Source of the DNA: Planctomycetaceae bacterium
GTDB lineage: Bacteria; Planctomycetota; Planctomycetia; Pirellulales; Pirellulaceae
Direction: 5' to 3'
DNA length: 64,000 nucleotides
Assembly (NCBI GenBank): GCA_016794985.1
Contig: JAEUIQ010000058.1
Coordinates: 35,514 to 99,513 of the forward strand
The first letter of the stretch is position 1; each line of letters opens with the position of its first letter. The position numbers and the translations under genes are program-made. The notes beneath the pieces were generated by a model. That model had not been told where the DNA came from and did no database searches. It worked only from the letters and a program-made list of their open reading frames with translations. Of the stretch, positions 1-9,122 are shown in pieces.

Positions 1-231
1 CGATCGGGTACCTTGCAGCCGTATTGTGGTGATACGGACTTGTTTATTCGCCCTGGCTTTCAATTTCATGCGACGGATGGATTGATGACCAACTTTCACT
101 TGCCACGCACCACTTTGATCGTATTGGTTCGGACGTTCGGTGGCGAACAACTGATGAAGCGGGCGTACGAGGAGGCCATCAAGCGAGAGTATCGCTTTTT
201 CAGCTATGGCGACTCGATGTTGGTCCTTTGA
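1..231 (+). CDS. queA: S-adenosylmethionine:tRNA ribosyltransferase-isomerase, C-terminal fragment
   Basis: This is the last 76 residues of QueA; the gene starts before the window. QueA transfers and isomerises the ribosyl part of S-adenosylmethionine onto 7-aminomethyl-7-deazaguanine in tRNA, giving epoxyqueuosine at the wobble base. The segment GDTDLFIRPG followed by TDGLMTNFHLPRTTLIVLV is the conserved C-terminal core of the family. The frame is open to base 1 and ends in TGA at 229-231. The 95 bases to the next gene hold no clear terminator. Confidence 0.93.
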   Translation, partial: RSGTLQPYCGDTDLFIRPGFQFHATDGLMTNFHLPRTTLIVLVRTFGGEQLMKRAYEEAIKREYRFFSYGDSMLVL

Positions 232-326
232 TCGTCCACCATTAACCATTGATATCGAAGTAGAAAACGGATTTTTCGAAATCTTGCGTTTCCACGAATG
301 AAGACGCAACGGAAAGAGAACAACTG

Positions 327-1019
327 ATGAGTGCCGAAGAACAAATCTTGGTGGTTCCAACCGCTTTGTTTCATGAGATCGGATGTTTCCAGGGTTTTTC
401 GGATCGCGTCGAAGACTACCTGCCGATCTTGTTGGCAGACACAAACACCGAGTATCGCCCACGCTCGCTGATGGAGCAGGATCCCTCATTCAAGCAGTTG
501 ATTCCTTACGTCGTCTTTCGAGTTCGCATGGCCAATGGCCAGTATCACTATTTCCATTACACACGGGGCAGTGGACAGGGCGAAAAGCGGCTGCATGCCA
601 AGAAGAGCGTTGGCGTGGGTGGGCATATCTCGTTGGAAGATACGCAACATCCCGATGCTTATGCAGCCGGCATGTTGCGTGAGTTGAACGAAGAGATTGA
701 GTTTGGCGCGGTTCGTCATGCTGAGGTCAAGCAAACTGATTCCGCGAGCATTGGTTCGGTCGGCGAGATCGTTGGCTTGATCAACGACGATTCTAACGAA
801 GTGGGACGAGTTCATTTGGGAGTGGTTCATGTGGTTGAACTTATCGAACCACGAGTCGCAGCCCGTGAGAAAGATCTGCTCGAGGCAAAGTTTTCTTCGC
901 CCTCGGAATTGATGGCGATGATGGACCAATTTGAAACTTGGTCGCAGATTGCCCTGCGCTACTTGCTGGCATCCGAAGACTCCGAAGCGTTACTGACCGA
1001 GTCCGGCAATTCAACTTGA
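327..1019 (+). CDS. Nudix-family hydrolase (predicted phosphoesterase, MutT-like)
   Basis: A 230-residue cytoplasmic protein with a Nudix-like box: GVGGHI at residues 96-101 and RELNEE at 118-123. The spacing between the conserved E104 and R118 is longer than the canonical seven residues, so the box carries a short insertion. The layout, with about 95 residues before the box, resembles the predicted phosphoesterases of the MutT superfamily rather than small MutT enzymes. Substrate unknown. The start is supported by GGAAAGAG about 8 bases upstream. The stop lies 15 bases before the iscS start, so the two are probably cotranscribed. Confidence 0.75.
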   Translation: MSAEEQILVVPTALFHEIGCFQGFSDRVEDYLPILLADTNTEYRPRSLMEQDPSFKQLIPYVVFRVRMANGQYHYFHYTRGSGQGEKRLHAKKSVGVGGHISLEDTQHPDAYAAGMLRELNEEIEFGAVRHAEVKQTDSASIGSVGEIVGLINDDSNEVGRVHLGVVHVVELIEPRVAAREKDLLEAKFSSPSELMAMMDQFETWSQIALRYLLASEDSEALLTESGNST

Positions 1020-1034
1020 TTTGTGGAGTCCCCA

Positions 1035-2270
1035 ATGACACTCCGCGAGTCGAATGAAGTGGCGAACCAAGTCATTTATCTGGATTGCCACTCGACAACT
1101 CCCGTGGACCCTGAAGTAATGCGGGTCATGTTGCCGTGCTTTGGTGAGTCATTCGGAAACGCTGGAAGCCACTCCCACGCCTATGGACTCGCCGCAGCGG
1201 AATTGGTTGCGGAAGCTCGTCGGGAATTCGGAGCCGAATTGGGAGTCTCAGCGGACGAAATCGTGTTTACCAGTGGATCGACCGAGAGCAACAATCTGGC
1301 GATCTTTGGGGCGGCAAAACGCTGGGCGGGCAAGCGGAAGCAGATTGTGACGATTGGTATCGAGCATCCAAGTGTTCTGGAGCCAATTCGCCAACTCGAG
1401 CGAGAAGGTTGGCGGGTTACCGTCGTGCCAGTGTTCGCCCAGGGTGACCACGATCCAGGCCGGGCAGCCGAGGTTGGTGTCGTGGACTTAGCAGCCCTCA
1501 ACTCGGTGTTGTCCGAAGATACCGCGCTGGTTTCGATCGCGATGGCCAATCATGAAGTTGGCGTGATCCAACCAATTCGGGAAATCGCCGAACTTGTCCA
1601 CAAAGCCGGTGCCTGGTTGCATACAGATGCAACCCAGGCGGTTGGTTGGATGCCGCTGGATCTGCAGGAATGGCAAGCTGACTTGGTCAGTTTCTCAGCG
1701 CATAAGTTTTACGGGCCCAAAGGTGTCGGCGCATTGTTTGTCCGCCGTGAGACGACCTACTCGGGGGCGCGTCCGATCCGTTTGTTCCCCAGAACTTTCG
1801 GCGGTGGACAAGAGTTTGGCTGGAGATCCGGAACTGTGAATACCCCCGGAGTTGTTGGAATGGCGGCGGCTCTGCGGTTAGCCAACCGCCGGCGATTGGA
1901 AAAGGCAAACGAGGTCGCCGAACTTCGTGAAACGCTTTGGTCGAGTTTGCGGGAGTCCATTCCTGAAATCTTGCTCAATGGACCGGATTGGCAGATCGGG
2001 GGGCCGCGACTTCCAAACAATTTGAATGTGGCAGTACCGGGGATCGAGGGACAATCGGTCATGCTACACGCGAAGGGGGTGGCCTTGTCCAGTGGCAGCG
2101 CCTGCTCGAGTGCGACGCCCGGCGTCAGTTCCGTGCTGACGGCACTCGGAATCGGTGAAGATCGAGCACGCAGTAGTTTGCGGATCGGTCTTGGGCGGTT
2201 TCATACGAAAGCGGAGATTCAATTGGCGGCAGCACGACTAAGTGAAGCCGTTCGCAGGTTGCGTGGGTGA
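1035..2270 (+). CDS. iscS: Cysteine desulfurase (IscS/NifS family)
   Basis: A PLP enzyme that takes sulfur from L-cysteine and passes it as a persulfide to Fe-S scaffolds and tRNA thiolation factors. The motif SAHKFYGPKG (Schiff-base lysine near residue 224) and SGSACSS (persulfide cysteine near 357) are both present, as is the N-terminal YLDCHSTTP segment. At 411 residues it has the usual length. I prefer the ATG at 1035, with TGGAG six bases upstream, over the in-frame GTG at 1023. iscA follows 87 bases later, so the pair probably forms a small Fe-S assembly operon without iscU in view. Confidence 0.93.
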   Translation: MTLRESNEVANQVIYLDCHSTTPVDPEVMRVMLPCFGESFGNAGSHSHAYGLAAAELVAEARREFGAELGVSADEIVFTSGSTESNNLAIFGAAKRWAGKRKQIVTIGIEHPSVLEPIRQLEREGWRVTVVPVFAQGDHDPGRAAEVGVVDLAALNSVLSEDTALVSIAMANHEVGVIQPIREIAELVHKAGAWLHTDATQAVGWMPLDLQEWQADLVSFSAHKFYGPKGVGALFVRRETTYSGARPIRLFPRTFGGGQEFGWRSGTVNTPGVVGMAAALRLANRRRLEKANEVAELRETLWSSLRESIPEILLNGPDWQIGGPRLPNNLNVAVPGIEGQSVMLHAKGVALSSGSACSSATPGVSSVLTALGIGEDRARSSLRIGLGRFHTKAEIQLAAARLSEAVRRLRG

Positions 2271-2357
2271 CTTATTTGCGAAGAGAGCTTTTCAAAAGTC
2301 GGCCTAGCGGGTATTATTTATCGAACCATTTGTTTCGAAATTTAGGAGCAAACAAAA

Positions 2358-2693
2358 ATGGCGATTACGTTGACCGAGAAAGCAGCGAAAGAAATCAACC
2401 GAATTATCCAAGAGGATGGGACTCTGGGAGCGGATGTGAAGGTTCGCGTGGGCGTGGCTGGTGGTGGATGTTCTGGGTTCCAGTACACATTCCAGTTGGA
2501 CAAGAACTTTGACGAGTCGAAAGACAACCTCTACGTACAGCACGGGTTGGGCGTTGTCGTGGACAAAAAGAGTGCTTTGTACCTCGAAGGCACCACGGTT
2601 GATTTTTACGAGGGCTTGGACCAACGCGGGTTCAAGTTTGACAATCCATCTGCGAAGCGATCCTGCGGTTGCGGCAGCTCGTTTCAGGTCTAA
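2358..2693 (+). CDS. iscA: A-type iron-sulfur carrier (IscA/SufA/ErpA family)
   Basis: A 111-residue protein that carries nascent Fe-S clusters to apo-proteins. The three family cysteines are visible: GGGCSG near residues 35-40 and CGCG close to the C-terminus (103-106). Length is typical. The start has AGGAG about 9 bases upstream. It follows iscS on the same strand and is closed by the strong terminator at 2742-2777. The sequence alone does not separate IscA from ErpA; the symbol is chosen by neighbourhood. Confidence 0.92.
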   Translation: MAITLTEKAAKEINRIIQEDGTLGADVKVRVGVAGGGCSGFQYTFQLDKNFDESKDNLYVQHGLGVVVDKKSALYLEGTTVDFYEGLDQRGFKFDNPSAKRSCGCGSSFQV

Positions 2694-2741
2694 TTGATTG
2701 GGCGCGTTTCGAACGGTTTGCTTGGCCGCATACAAACGAAG

Positions 2742-2777
2742 AAAAGCAGGTCTCCCCGATAGAGACCTGCTTTTTTT
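2742..2777. terminator. Intrinsic terminator, probably bidirectional
   Basis: A perfect 10-bp stem (AGCAGGTCTC at 2745-2754 with GAGACCTGCT at 2762-2771), extended by A-T pairs, a 7-base loop and a run of seven T on the + strand. The A-tract on the other flank gives a U-tract on the minus strand too. It lies between the convergent iscA and outer-membrane protein genes and can serve both. Confidence 0.92.
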
Positions 2778-2829
2778 ATGGATATCGATTGGCTTTTCGC
2801 GGCTGACTGTCGCTGGTTGAACTTGCGTT

Positions 2830-3885
2830 CTAGCGACGCCATTCCAAACCGAAGGTGAAGCCAATGGTCGTTAAGGATTGATTACGGATGCCCGTTACTG
2901 GTTCACCGAATCCGAAGGCTGACCAAGGGTTTAGGCCTGTGGTTCGCGTATCGGCTCGGACCACACCGTCCCACATGTGAAGGGCTTGAACACCAGCTCG
3001 CAGAGCGATGTCGCGGGTCACATGGAATGCGGCATCCATTCCCAAATCCAGAGTTGGTACGAAGCTGTTGTCGTTAAAGGTCGCTTCGAAGATTTGCACT
3101 TGGGTGCCGCCGAAAACCATATCGGATGCCAAATGTCGCTGGGTGTTGTAACCAGCGGCCAAAGCGGCATCCGCACGCCAGCTCCAGCGTCCGAAAGTAC
3201 GGTTGTACCGGGTACCGACATGGGCTCCGAAGACGGAGTTCTTGACCTGCTGCTTGAATCGCAGGCCATCGGCGGTTGCCGGCCCGAAGAACGAGACGAC
3301 CGAATCTTCAATGGTCTCGTCGTTAAAGCCCTGCCAACGAGCACCGAAATAGGGTTCTAGCAATGCTCCGTTCGAAAGTTCTTGTCGGAACAATCGATTC
3401 AATTCGACATTGCCAATCGTCGTTCGCGTCATGAATGGCCTAGCCACCAACGAGTCTTGACCTTGCGAGAAAAAGCTGCCTTCGCTGGTCAGCCAGTTCA
3501 GGTCCCAGCCGGTACCGTCTTCGCCCATGTGGCCCAAATCGAAACGATTTCCCCACATGAAGTCGTTGCCGGTTGCCACGTTGTTGGCATTCACGGTCGA
3601 CGTCGCACTGGGACGGGAAGTTGACATGTAAGTGCGGTCGTAGGTGAAGTACCAGCCAGTGTTCCCCTCGGGTTTCGTTCGGATGTCGTCCAACGTCATT
3701 GGAGCAAACACCTGAGCGTCATAGTTGAACAGGCTTGATTCAAACTGTCCCTGGACATCCGGAGTTGGCCCAACGCCGACTTCAGGATCGCCCATGAGCC
3801 CGGATTGACCGTACGCCGGGAGCGTGGTTGAACCGATGGCCATCGACAAGACGGCAAAGGTGGTCGTGAATAGTCGCTTCAACAT
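2830..3885 (-). CDS. Outer-membrane beta-barrel protein of planctomycete type (possibly BBP7-like)
   Basis: A 351-residue exported protein. From the ATG at 3885 it begins with a Sec signal (basic MLKR, a hydrophobic stretch, PAYGQ cleavage region), then alternating polar/hydrophobic strands rich in aromatic and Gly residues, ending in GFTFGLEWRR. That is the look of an outer-membrane barrel, and planctomycete genomes carry large families of such proteins. The reading frame runs upstream to 3963, but the first 26 codons do not look like coding sequence. No enzyme motif is visible. The exact family name is inferred. Confidence 0.7.
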   Translation of the reverse strand: MLKRLFTTTFAVLSMAIGSTTLPAYGQSGLMGDPEVGVGPTPDVQGQFESSLFNYDAQVFAPMTLDDIRTKPEGNTGWYFTYDRTYMSTSRPSATSTVNANNVATGNDFMWGNRFDLGHMGEDGTGWDLNWLTSEGSFFSQGQDSLVARPFMTRTTIGNVELNRLFRQELSNGALLEPYFGARWQGFNDETIEDSVVSFFGPATADGLRFKQQVKNSVFGAHVGTRYNRTFGRWSWRADAALAAGYNTQRHLASDMVFGGTQVQIFEATFNDNSFVPTLDLGMDAAFHVTRDIALRAGVQALHMWDGVVRADTRTTGLNPWSAFGFGEPVTGIRNQSLTTIGFTFGLEWRR

Positions 3886-4263
3886 GGTTGAGATTCCACT
3901 TTTCAGCCAATCGAGAACCCGCCCTATCGGGTACAAACGTGACGCGGGCAGGAGCAACGTCAACGATAGTATCGGAAGTCAGCTTTGTAAGGGTTGAATA
4001 AGAAAGGTAAAATTTCGCGAATATAGCAGCAAAAGCGATCGAAACTGGGTCGAGCACTCCCCCCGATGTGGGGGGGTTCGGCCCGAAGTTTTCGTAAATG
4101 CTCCTATTCTAATGAGTTTCTCGATTGAACCAGGATGGCCCGGCAATTACGATGGAGCGATGACTGGGTTGCTGGAATGGGGTTCGGCACATCCATTGGA
4201 CGAGGAATTGGCTTCGCTCCTCATCTCAGGCTCAATCCCGACCTTCTTTCTGGTAGGAATGTT
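3886..4263. other. Divergent intergenic region
   Basis: 378 bases between the start of the outer-membrane protein and the start of the PEP-CTERM protein, so it should hold promoters for both. It contains a G-run near 4067 but no hairpin, repeat or operator that I can support. Confidence 0.5.
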
Positions 4264-5343
4264 ATGAGTTGGAACTTTTCAATCACCCGACGCTTGGTTG
4301 GGTTGGCGGTGTTAGCCATCGCTTTTGTGAATGGCGCGGTTGTTCGGGCCGATGTGCCTTTCAAGATTACAATGAATTATGACGTCACTGGCACTGGTCA
4401 GTACGAGCAGTACCGAACAGATTTCGTGGAAACGATGTCCACGATCGAACGTTTGCTGGTGTCGTGGCGCGGTCCACGCGCTATCGAGGCGCAGTACACC
4501 GGTTTCACCATCGATGTGACCTTTGATGGGATTGATGATGTTGGTGGCGTTCTGGCTTTTGCTGGGCCACGTGATGTGCTGCGTTGGGGTGGTCCCGGTT
4601 ACGGAAAACACGGCACGCGTGGGGCGGTCGTTCGTTCGGGTGCTTCGACCTACGACACCGACGATATGGCTTGGATGGCCGCCAATGGTTTGTTGCGGTC
4701 GGTGATCATGCATGAAACGTTCCATGCGTTGGGATTTCCTGGTGTTTGGAATGATTTTGGTTATCGCTCGCCGCTGGGTCCTGGCTACAACGGCCCGAAT
4801 GGTTTGGCGATGTATCGCCAACAATCGGGAAATCGCTTTGCTCCGTATGTTCCCCTCGAAACCATGGGTGGCGGCGGAACGGCTGGAGGACACTGGTCGA
4901 GTGCCGATCCGTACTTCTTCAATCCACAGACTGGCGTTGGCGAGATCATGATTGGTTTTGCTTCTGAAAACGCTTGGCTATCTCCGGTGACTCTGGCTCA
5001 GTTCCGCGACCTTGGGTATTTGGTTCCGGATTTGGGTGGCGGTCGCGTCGATGATTTTTGGCCACGAGGTCCTGGTTTGCCGAAGCCTCCGGCCGACGAC
5101 GATGATGACGATGATTCAACGACCGGTGATCCTGGATTGCCAGGCGTTCCTCCGGGGCCTGGTTCGAGCGGAAGTGGCGGTTGGGTCGATTGGGGCAAGG
5201 GCCGTGGTCGATTAGGCGGCGGTTCTGGGTACAATATTGGTGGCGGTCCTGCCGGGTTCTCGGGTGTGCCTGAACCGACTTCCGCTCTAGTATTGGTTAT
5301 GGCTGCCGGTTTCCACTTCGCACGCAGCCGACGACGTCGCTAA
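4264..5343 (+). CDS. PEP-CTERM sorted, leishmanolysin-like (M8) putative metalloprotease
   Basis: A 359-residue secreted protein. A signal peptide (MSWNFSITRR then a hydrophobic core, VVRA) leads into a domain with HETFHALGF, the HExxHxxG zinc motif in the form typical of leishmanolysin, and a downstream GGHW that matches the distant third histidine of that family; SPVTLAQFRDLGY also fits M8 proteins. The tail has seven consecutive Asp, a Pro/Gly-rich linker, then VPEPTSALVL, a hydrophobic helix and RSRRRR, a PEP-CTERM sorting signal for exosortase. The ATG at 4264 has GGTAGGAA upstream; the longer frame to 4135 is rejected. Confidence 0.75.
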   Translation: MSWNFSITRRLVGLAVLAIAFVNGAVVRADVPFKITMNYDVTGTGQYEQYRTDFVETMSTIERLLVSWRGPRAIEAQYTGFTIDVTFDGIDDVGGVLAFAGPRDVLRWGGPGYGKHGTRGAVVRSGASTYDTDDMAWMAANGLLRSVIMHETFHALGFPGVWNDFGYRSPLGPGYNGPNGLAMYRQQSGNRFAPYVPLETMGGGGTAGGHWSSADPYFFNPQTGVGEIMIGFASENAWLSPVTLAQFRDLGYLVPDLGGGRVDDFWPRGPGLPKPPADDDDDDDSTTGDPGLPGVPPGPGSSGSGGWVDWGKGRGRLGGGSGYNIGGGPAGFSGVPEPTSALVLVMAAGFHFARSRRRR

Positions 5344-5372
5344 CTTGTTCAATCGATTTTGTTGAAGATGTC

Positions 5373-5409
5373 ATCCCCGTTGCTTTCAGAAAGCAACGGG
5401 GATTTTTTT
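5373..5409 (+). terminator. Intrinsic terminator
   Basis: A perfect 14-bp stem (5373-5386 with 5390-5403), three-base loop CAG, and seven T. It sits 30 bases after the PEP-CTERM gene. Because the stem ends in A/T runs it could also work on the minus strand, but no minus-strand gene ends there. Confidence 0.93.
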
Positions 5410-5734
5410 ATTTCAAAACGGGTTGGCTCTGCGTTTCGATGCTGCCCACCAACCGTATCGGCGACAAAACTTGTAGCCAAGCGTTTGAGTTTCGGGTACA
5501 TTACTGCGGCTTCGGTCCGCGAGCCTAGGGTCCGAAGTCGCACTGCTCAGAATCCCGTTTCATTGGATGGAATAGGCGATTGGTGTGCACCTCGCCGCTT
5601 GCATATTCCGGGCGGGTAAAGGAATCGAGCGGGTCCACCTTGTATTACAACCTCGTGCGGTCACATCAAGCATGTGATTTCGCGATAGGCTTGACCTAAA
5701 CTGGAACAGTTTCGCTAGGAGAGAAAGAACCCTT
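5410..5734. other. Intergenic region upstream of the TraB-like gene
   Basis: 325 bases with no gene, repeat or hairpin that I can support. The last bases (CTAGGAGAGAAAG) contain the ribosome binding site of the TraB-like gene. Confidence 0.5.
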
Positions 5735-6724
5735 ATGATAGCGACTACCCGCGCTCGTGTTTCGTGGATCAGGTATTGGATGATTCAACAATTCTTGCTG
5801 TTGCTTTTTGTTCTTGGTGGAGTGCCAGGGTTCGCAGCCCAGGCGGTGCAGGATCCCGCGGCGCAGCCACCGGGAGCTCAGGAAAAGGCGGTTCCCGAAC
5901 AATCGTCTCGGCGGGCTGGCAAGAAGTCTTCGAAGCACGATCGATTCGTTCGCATCAACAAGGACGAAAAGGGGCGTGCAATCTCGATGGACACATCGAC
6001 GATTCGGTACACCAAAAAGATGCCCGATGGAACCGAGTTGTCAGTCGAATTGATCGGTGTGGTCCACATTGGCGAGAAGGACTACTACGATGCGTTTAAT
6101 GAACAATTCAAAAACTATGATGGACTGCTGTATGAACTGGTAGCGCCGGAAGGAACTAAAGTCGAGGCCCGGAACGATGGTGGCGTTAATCCAGTTGCGG
6201 CGCTTCAAAAGGGAATGATGGCTGGGCTGGGACTGCAATTCCAATTGGATCATATCAACTACAACGCCAGCAATTTCGTGCATGCCGACATGACGCCGGA
6301 AGAGTTTGGCGAGTCGATGACACAGAATAACGAGTCGGTTGCCAAAATGTTCTTTCGAATGTTGGGTACAAGTGCGGCGATGAGTGGGGCCAGTGGCGAG
6401 GCCGAGATGTTAGGAGCCCTGTTGTCGAACAGCGAAGACCGAGTGTATCGTTTGCGGCGATCGGCTGCGAACCAGTTGATCAAGATGGACGTTGGAATGT
6501 CCGCTTTTGAAGGCGACAACGGCTCGACGATCATTACACATCGAAACGCCAAAGCTTTCAAAGTGTTGCAGGCTCAAATCGATTCTGGCAAACGAAAATT
6601 GGGTGTGTTTTATGGAGCGGGGCACTTGCCAGACATGGAACGCCGTTTGATCGAAGACTTTGGAATGACGCCTGGTGAGCCGAAATGGCAACTCGCGTGG
6701 AAACTGCGGGCGGATGATAAGTAG
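5735..6724 (+). CDS. TraB/GumN (TIKI-like) domain protein, exported
   Basis: A 329-residue protein with an N-terminal hydrophobic segment (about residues 18-34) followed by a Pro/Ala/Lys-rich linker. The catalytic-fold signatures of the TraB/TIKI superfamily are present: GVVHIGEKDYY near residue 107 and GAGHLPDMERRL near 297, the paired GxxH motifs of putative metal-dependent proteases. The YELVAP segment between is also family-like. AGGAG stands 9 bases before the ATG. Molecular function in bacteria is not established; a periplasmic or surface role is inferred from the signal. Confidence 0.78.
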   Translation: MIATTRARVSWIRYWMIQQFLLLLFVLGGVPGFAAQAVQDPAAQPPGAQEKAVPEQSSRRAGKKSSKHDRFVRINKDEKGRAISMDTSTIRYTKKMPDGTELSVELIGVVHIGEKDYYDAFNEQFKNYDGLLYELVAPEGTKVEARNDGGVNPVAALQKGMMAGLGLQFQLDHINYNASNFVHADMTPEEFGESMTQNNESVAKMFFRMLGTSAAMSGASGEAEMLGALLSNSEDRVYRLRRSAANQLIKMDVGMSAFEGDNGSTIITHRNAKAFKVLQAQIDSGKRKLGVFYGAGHLPDMERRLIEDFGMTPGEPKWQLAWKLRADDK

Positions 6725-6990
6725 GTCCGAGTCCACGGGGCGCGGTGTGGACGGATCGATGGAAGTGTTTGATTTTGGTAATGCTGCCAGTTTCTTGAGC
6801 GAGCGTTATTATCGACTCGTGTGCGATTCGGAGTCGTATGGGATATCGTGCCTGCTCGATCATTCATCTACAACGATTCGTCTCGACGCGATTGGCCCTC
6901 GTTCGGATCTAACCCAGACCAACTTGGTATCGGCGTCGAGCCCTCGGGATATACCGTGTATCGCCTGACATTCTTGGAAACGAGCGTTTC

Positions 6991-7959
6991 GTGAAGTTCG
7001 CGATCGACTGCCGAAACTTAGTCAAGACTTACGCGGCCAAACCGCCGGTCCAGGCCGTGCGGGGTATTGATTTGCAGGTCGAGTACGGGGAGTGTTTCGG
7101 GGTGTTGGGTCCCAACGGTGCTGGGAAAACAACGACCATCGAAATTCTCGAAGGACTGTTGTCGGCGACGAGTGGCGATGTTCAGGTGTTGGGATGCACT
7201 TGGGAGCGTGATTCAGCAGAGATCCGCCAACGAATTGGGGTTTCGCTACAAGAAACGGTCCTGAGTGATGATTTGACGGTGGCGGAGACGGTGCGTCTGT
7301 TTCGGTCGTTTTACCGCCGGGCCTTGCCGGTCGAACAAGCATTATCGCGTGTTAGTCTGCAAGAGAAAGCTCATGCTCGGGTCAACAAACTGTCTGGCGG
7401 GCAAAAGCAACGATTGGCGGTGGCCTGCGCGATCGTATCAGAACCGGAGTTGTTGTTTCTGGACGAGCCGACAACGGGACTGGATCCAACCAGTCGCCGC
7501 GAGGTGTGGGAGATCATTCGCCAACTGCGAGCCAACGGACGGACCATTCTCTTGACAACGCACTACATGGACGAGGCACAACGGCTCTGCGACCGAGTGG
7601 CGATTTTTGATGAAGGCCGCGTCATTGCCTTGGATACTCCGGATCAGTTGATTCGTTCGCTGGGCGGCGATCAAGTTGTGCGATTTTCTTTTGCACGTCG
7701 GCAAGATCCGCAGCAGCACCTGAGTCCCGATGCGACATTCTTGGATCGACTGCGAGGAATGCCCACGGTTTCGCATGTCGAATCGGTTTCCGATCGCGTT
7801 CAGTTGACGTGCCAACAGTTTCCTGTGGTCGTAACCGTGTTGATTGAGTTCCTTCATCAACATGATTACGTATTGAGTGATTTGTCGACGCGCGAAGCGA
7901 CGCTTGACGACGTGTTTATTCACTTGACTGGCAAACGCTTGGAGGGCAGTGCAGCTTGA
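6991..7959 (+). CDS. ABC transporter ATP-binding protein (ABC-2 export type)
   Basis: A 322-residue ATPase starting at GTG. Walker A GPNGAGKTT (residues 39-47), signature LSGGQ (about 134), Walker B LLFLDEP and an H-loop TTHYMDEA are intact. The roughly 90-residue C-terminal extension after the H-loop is usual for DrrA/CcmA-like exporters. The stop overlaps the permease start (TGATG), so the two are translationally coupled. Substrate cannot be read; drug, lipid or polysaccharide export are all possible. Confidence 0.92.
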   Translation: MKFAIDCRNLVKTYAAKPPVQAVRGIDLQVEYGECFGVLGPNGAGKTTTIEILEGLLSATSGDVQVLGCTWERDSAEIRQRIGVSLQETVLSDDLTVAETVRLFRSFYRRALPVEQALSRVSLQEKAHARVNKLSGGQKQRLAVACAIVSEPELLFLDEPTTGLDPTSRREVWEIIRQLRANGRTILLTTHYMDEAQRLCDRVAIFDEGRVIALDTPDQLIRSLGGDQVVRFSFARRQDPQQHLSPDATFLDRLRGMPTVSHVESVSDRVQLTCQQFPVVVTVLIEFLHQHDYVLSDLSTREATLDDVFIHLTGKRLEGSAA

Positions 7960-9107
7960 TGGAAAAATCATCACGAAATCCGTCCGCCAATCGCGCCTCG
8001 TCCGAAACCGAGTTGTTGGTAACGTCGGTAACCGAACCGGTGAAGTCCTGGCCAATTGGTGTTCTGGTTCGGACGCGGCTGATCGAATTTTCGCGCCGCC
8101 CGGCCGCCGTGTTTTGGACGTATGTTTTTCCCTTGGTAATGATGTTCATCCTCGGCTCTGCCTTTCGTTCGCAAGGGGAAAGTCCCAGTCAAGTTGGAAT
8201 ACTGCTGGGCTCGCAAGCGGAAGTTTTGAAGCAGAAACTTCAATCCAGTCCGGATCTGGTCGTGGCGGTTGTCGATCTAGAAGATGGCTTGCGGCGACTC
8301 CGCGCCGGTCGATTGGCAGTGTTGATTCGCGAATCAGCTCGAACCAATAGGGGTACGGAGACATTTCCGTTCGAGCTGATTTACGATCCACAGAGGATCG
8401 GGGCGCGAACTGCCGAACTACTGGTTCAGCGGCAGTTGCGCATATCAGAGGGTGTGCCGGAGTCTTACCAATTCCATCGAGTACCGTATAGCGAACCGGG
8501 GGGACGATACATCGATTTCTTGGTGCCGGGGTTGATTGGCATGGTTCTATTAGGCGGCGGTTTGTGGGGAGTTGGTTACGCGATCGTGGACATGCGGATT
8601 CGGAAGCTTCTCAAGCGATTTCTCGCGACCCCCATGCGAAAGAGCGACTTCTTGCTCGGCATTGTGTTTAGCCGAATGATGTTCGTGATTCCGCAAATTG
8701 CGGTGATCATGCTGGCGAGTTACCTTGGTTTTTCGGTTACCAACCACGGGTCTTGGTTCGAATTCGCATTGTTAGTATTGCTGGGAGGACTCCAGTTTGC
8801 CGGGGTGGGGCTCTTGATTGCGAGCCGGGCGAAGACCATGGAAACAATGTCTGGCTTGATCAACCTGGCGATGCTGCCCATGTGGACTCTCAGCGGAATA
8901 TTTTTCTCGTACGAAAACTTCCCTGAGCTGATCCAATGGCCCATTCGGTTATTGCCGCTGACGCCCTTGTTGGACACGCTGCGCGGCGTGATGCTCGATG
9001 GAAATAGTCTGACTCAGCATCCCATCGAATTGGCGCTGATCCTCAGTTGGACCGTTGGCACCTTTGGCTTGGCACTTTGGTTGTTCCGGTGGACGGACGG
9101 TCAATGA
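7959..9107 (+). CDS. ABC-2 type transporter permease
   Basis: A 382-residue membrane protein with one N-terminal membrane segment (AVFWTYVFPLVMMFILGSAF), a large extracytoplasmic loop, and five further segments in the C-terminal half, the ABC2_membrane_3 arrangement. The segment IRKLLKRFLATPMRKSDFL before the second helix is the conserved coupling region. It overlaps the ATPase stop by one base and presumably pairs with it. The stop lies 15 bases from the convergent MgtE-like gene, with no terminator between. Confidence 0.9.
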   Translation: MEKSSRNPSANRASSETELLVTSVTEPVKSWPIGVLVRTRLIEFSRRPAAVFWTYVFPLVMMFILGSAFRSQGESPSQVGILLGSQAEVLKQKLQSSPDLVVAVVDLEDGLRRLRAGRLAVLIRESARTNRGTETFPFELIYDPQRIGARTAELLVQRQLRISEGVPESYQFHRVPYSEPGGRYIDFLVPGLIGMVLLGGGLWGVGYAIVDMRIRKLLKRFLATPMRKSDFLLGIVFSRMMFVIPQIAVIMLASYLGFSVTNHGSWFEFALLVLLGGLQFAGVGLLIASRAKTMETMSGLINLAMLPMWTLSGIFFSYENFPELIQWPIRLLPLTPLLDTLRGVMLDGNSLTQHPIELALILSWTVGTFGLALWLFRWTDGQ

Positions 9108-9122
9108 CAGAAGGCGCTGGCT

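Noticed and set aside
2304..2864. 186-codon minus-strand frame opposite iscA
   Set aside because: Antisense to iscA and across the terminator; not a plausible gene.
6675..6968. 97-codon frame between the TraB-like and ABC genes
   Set aside because: It overlaps the end of the TraB-like gene in another frame and has no ribosome site or recognisable fold.
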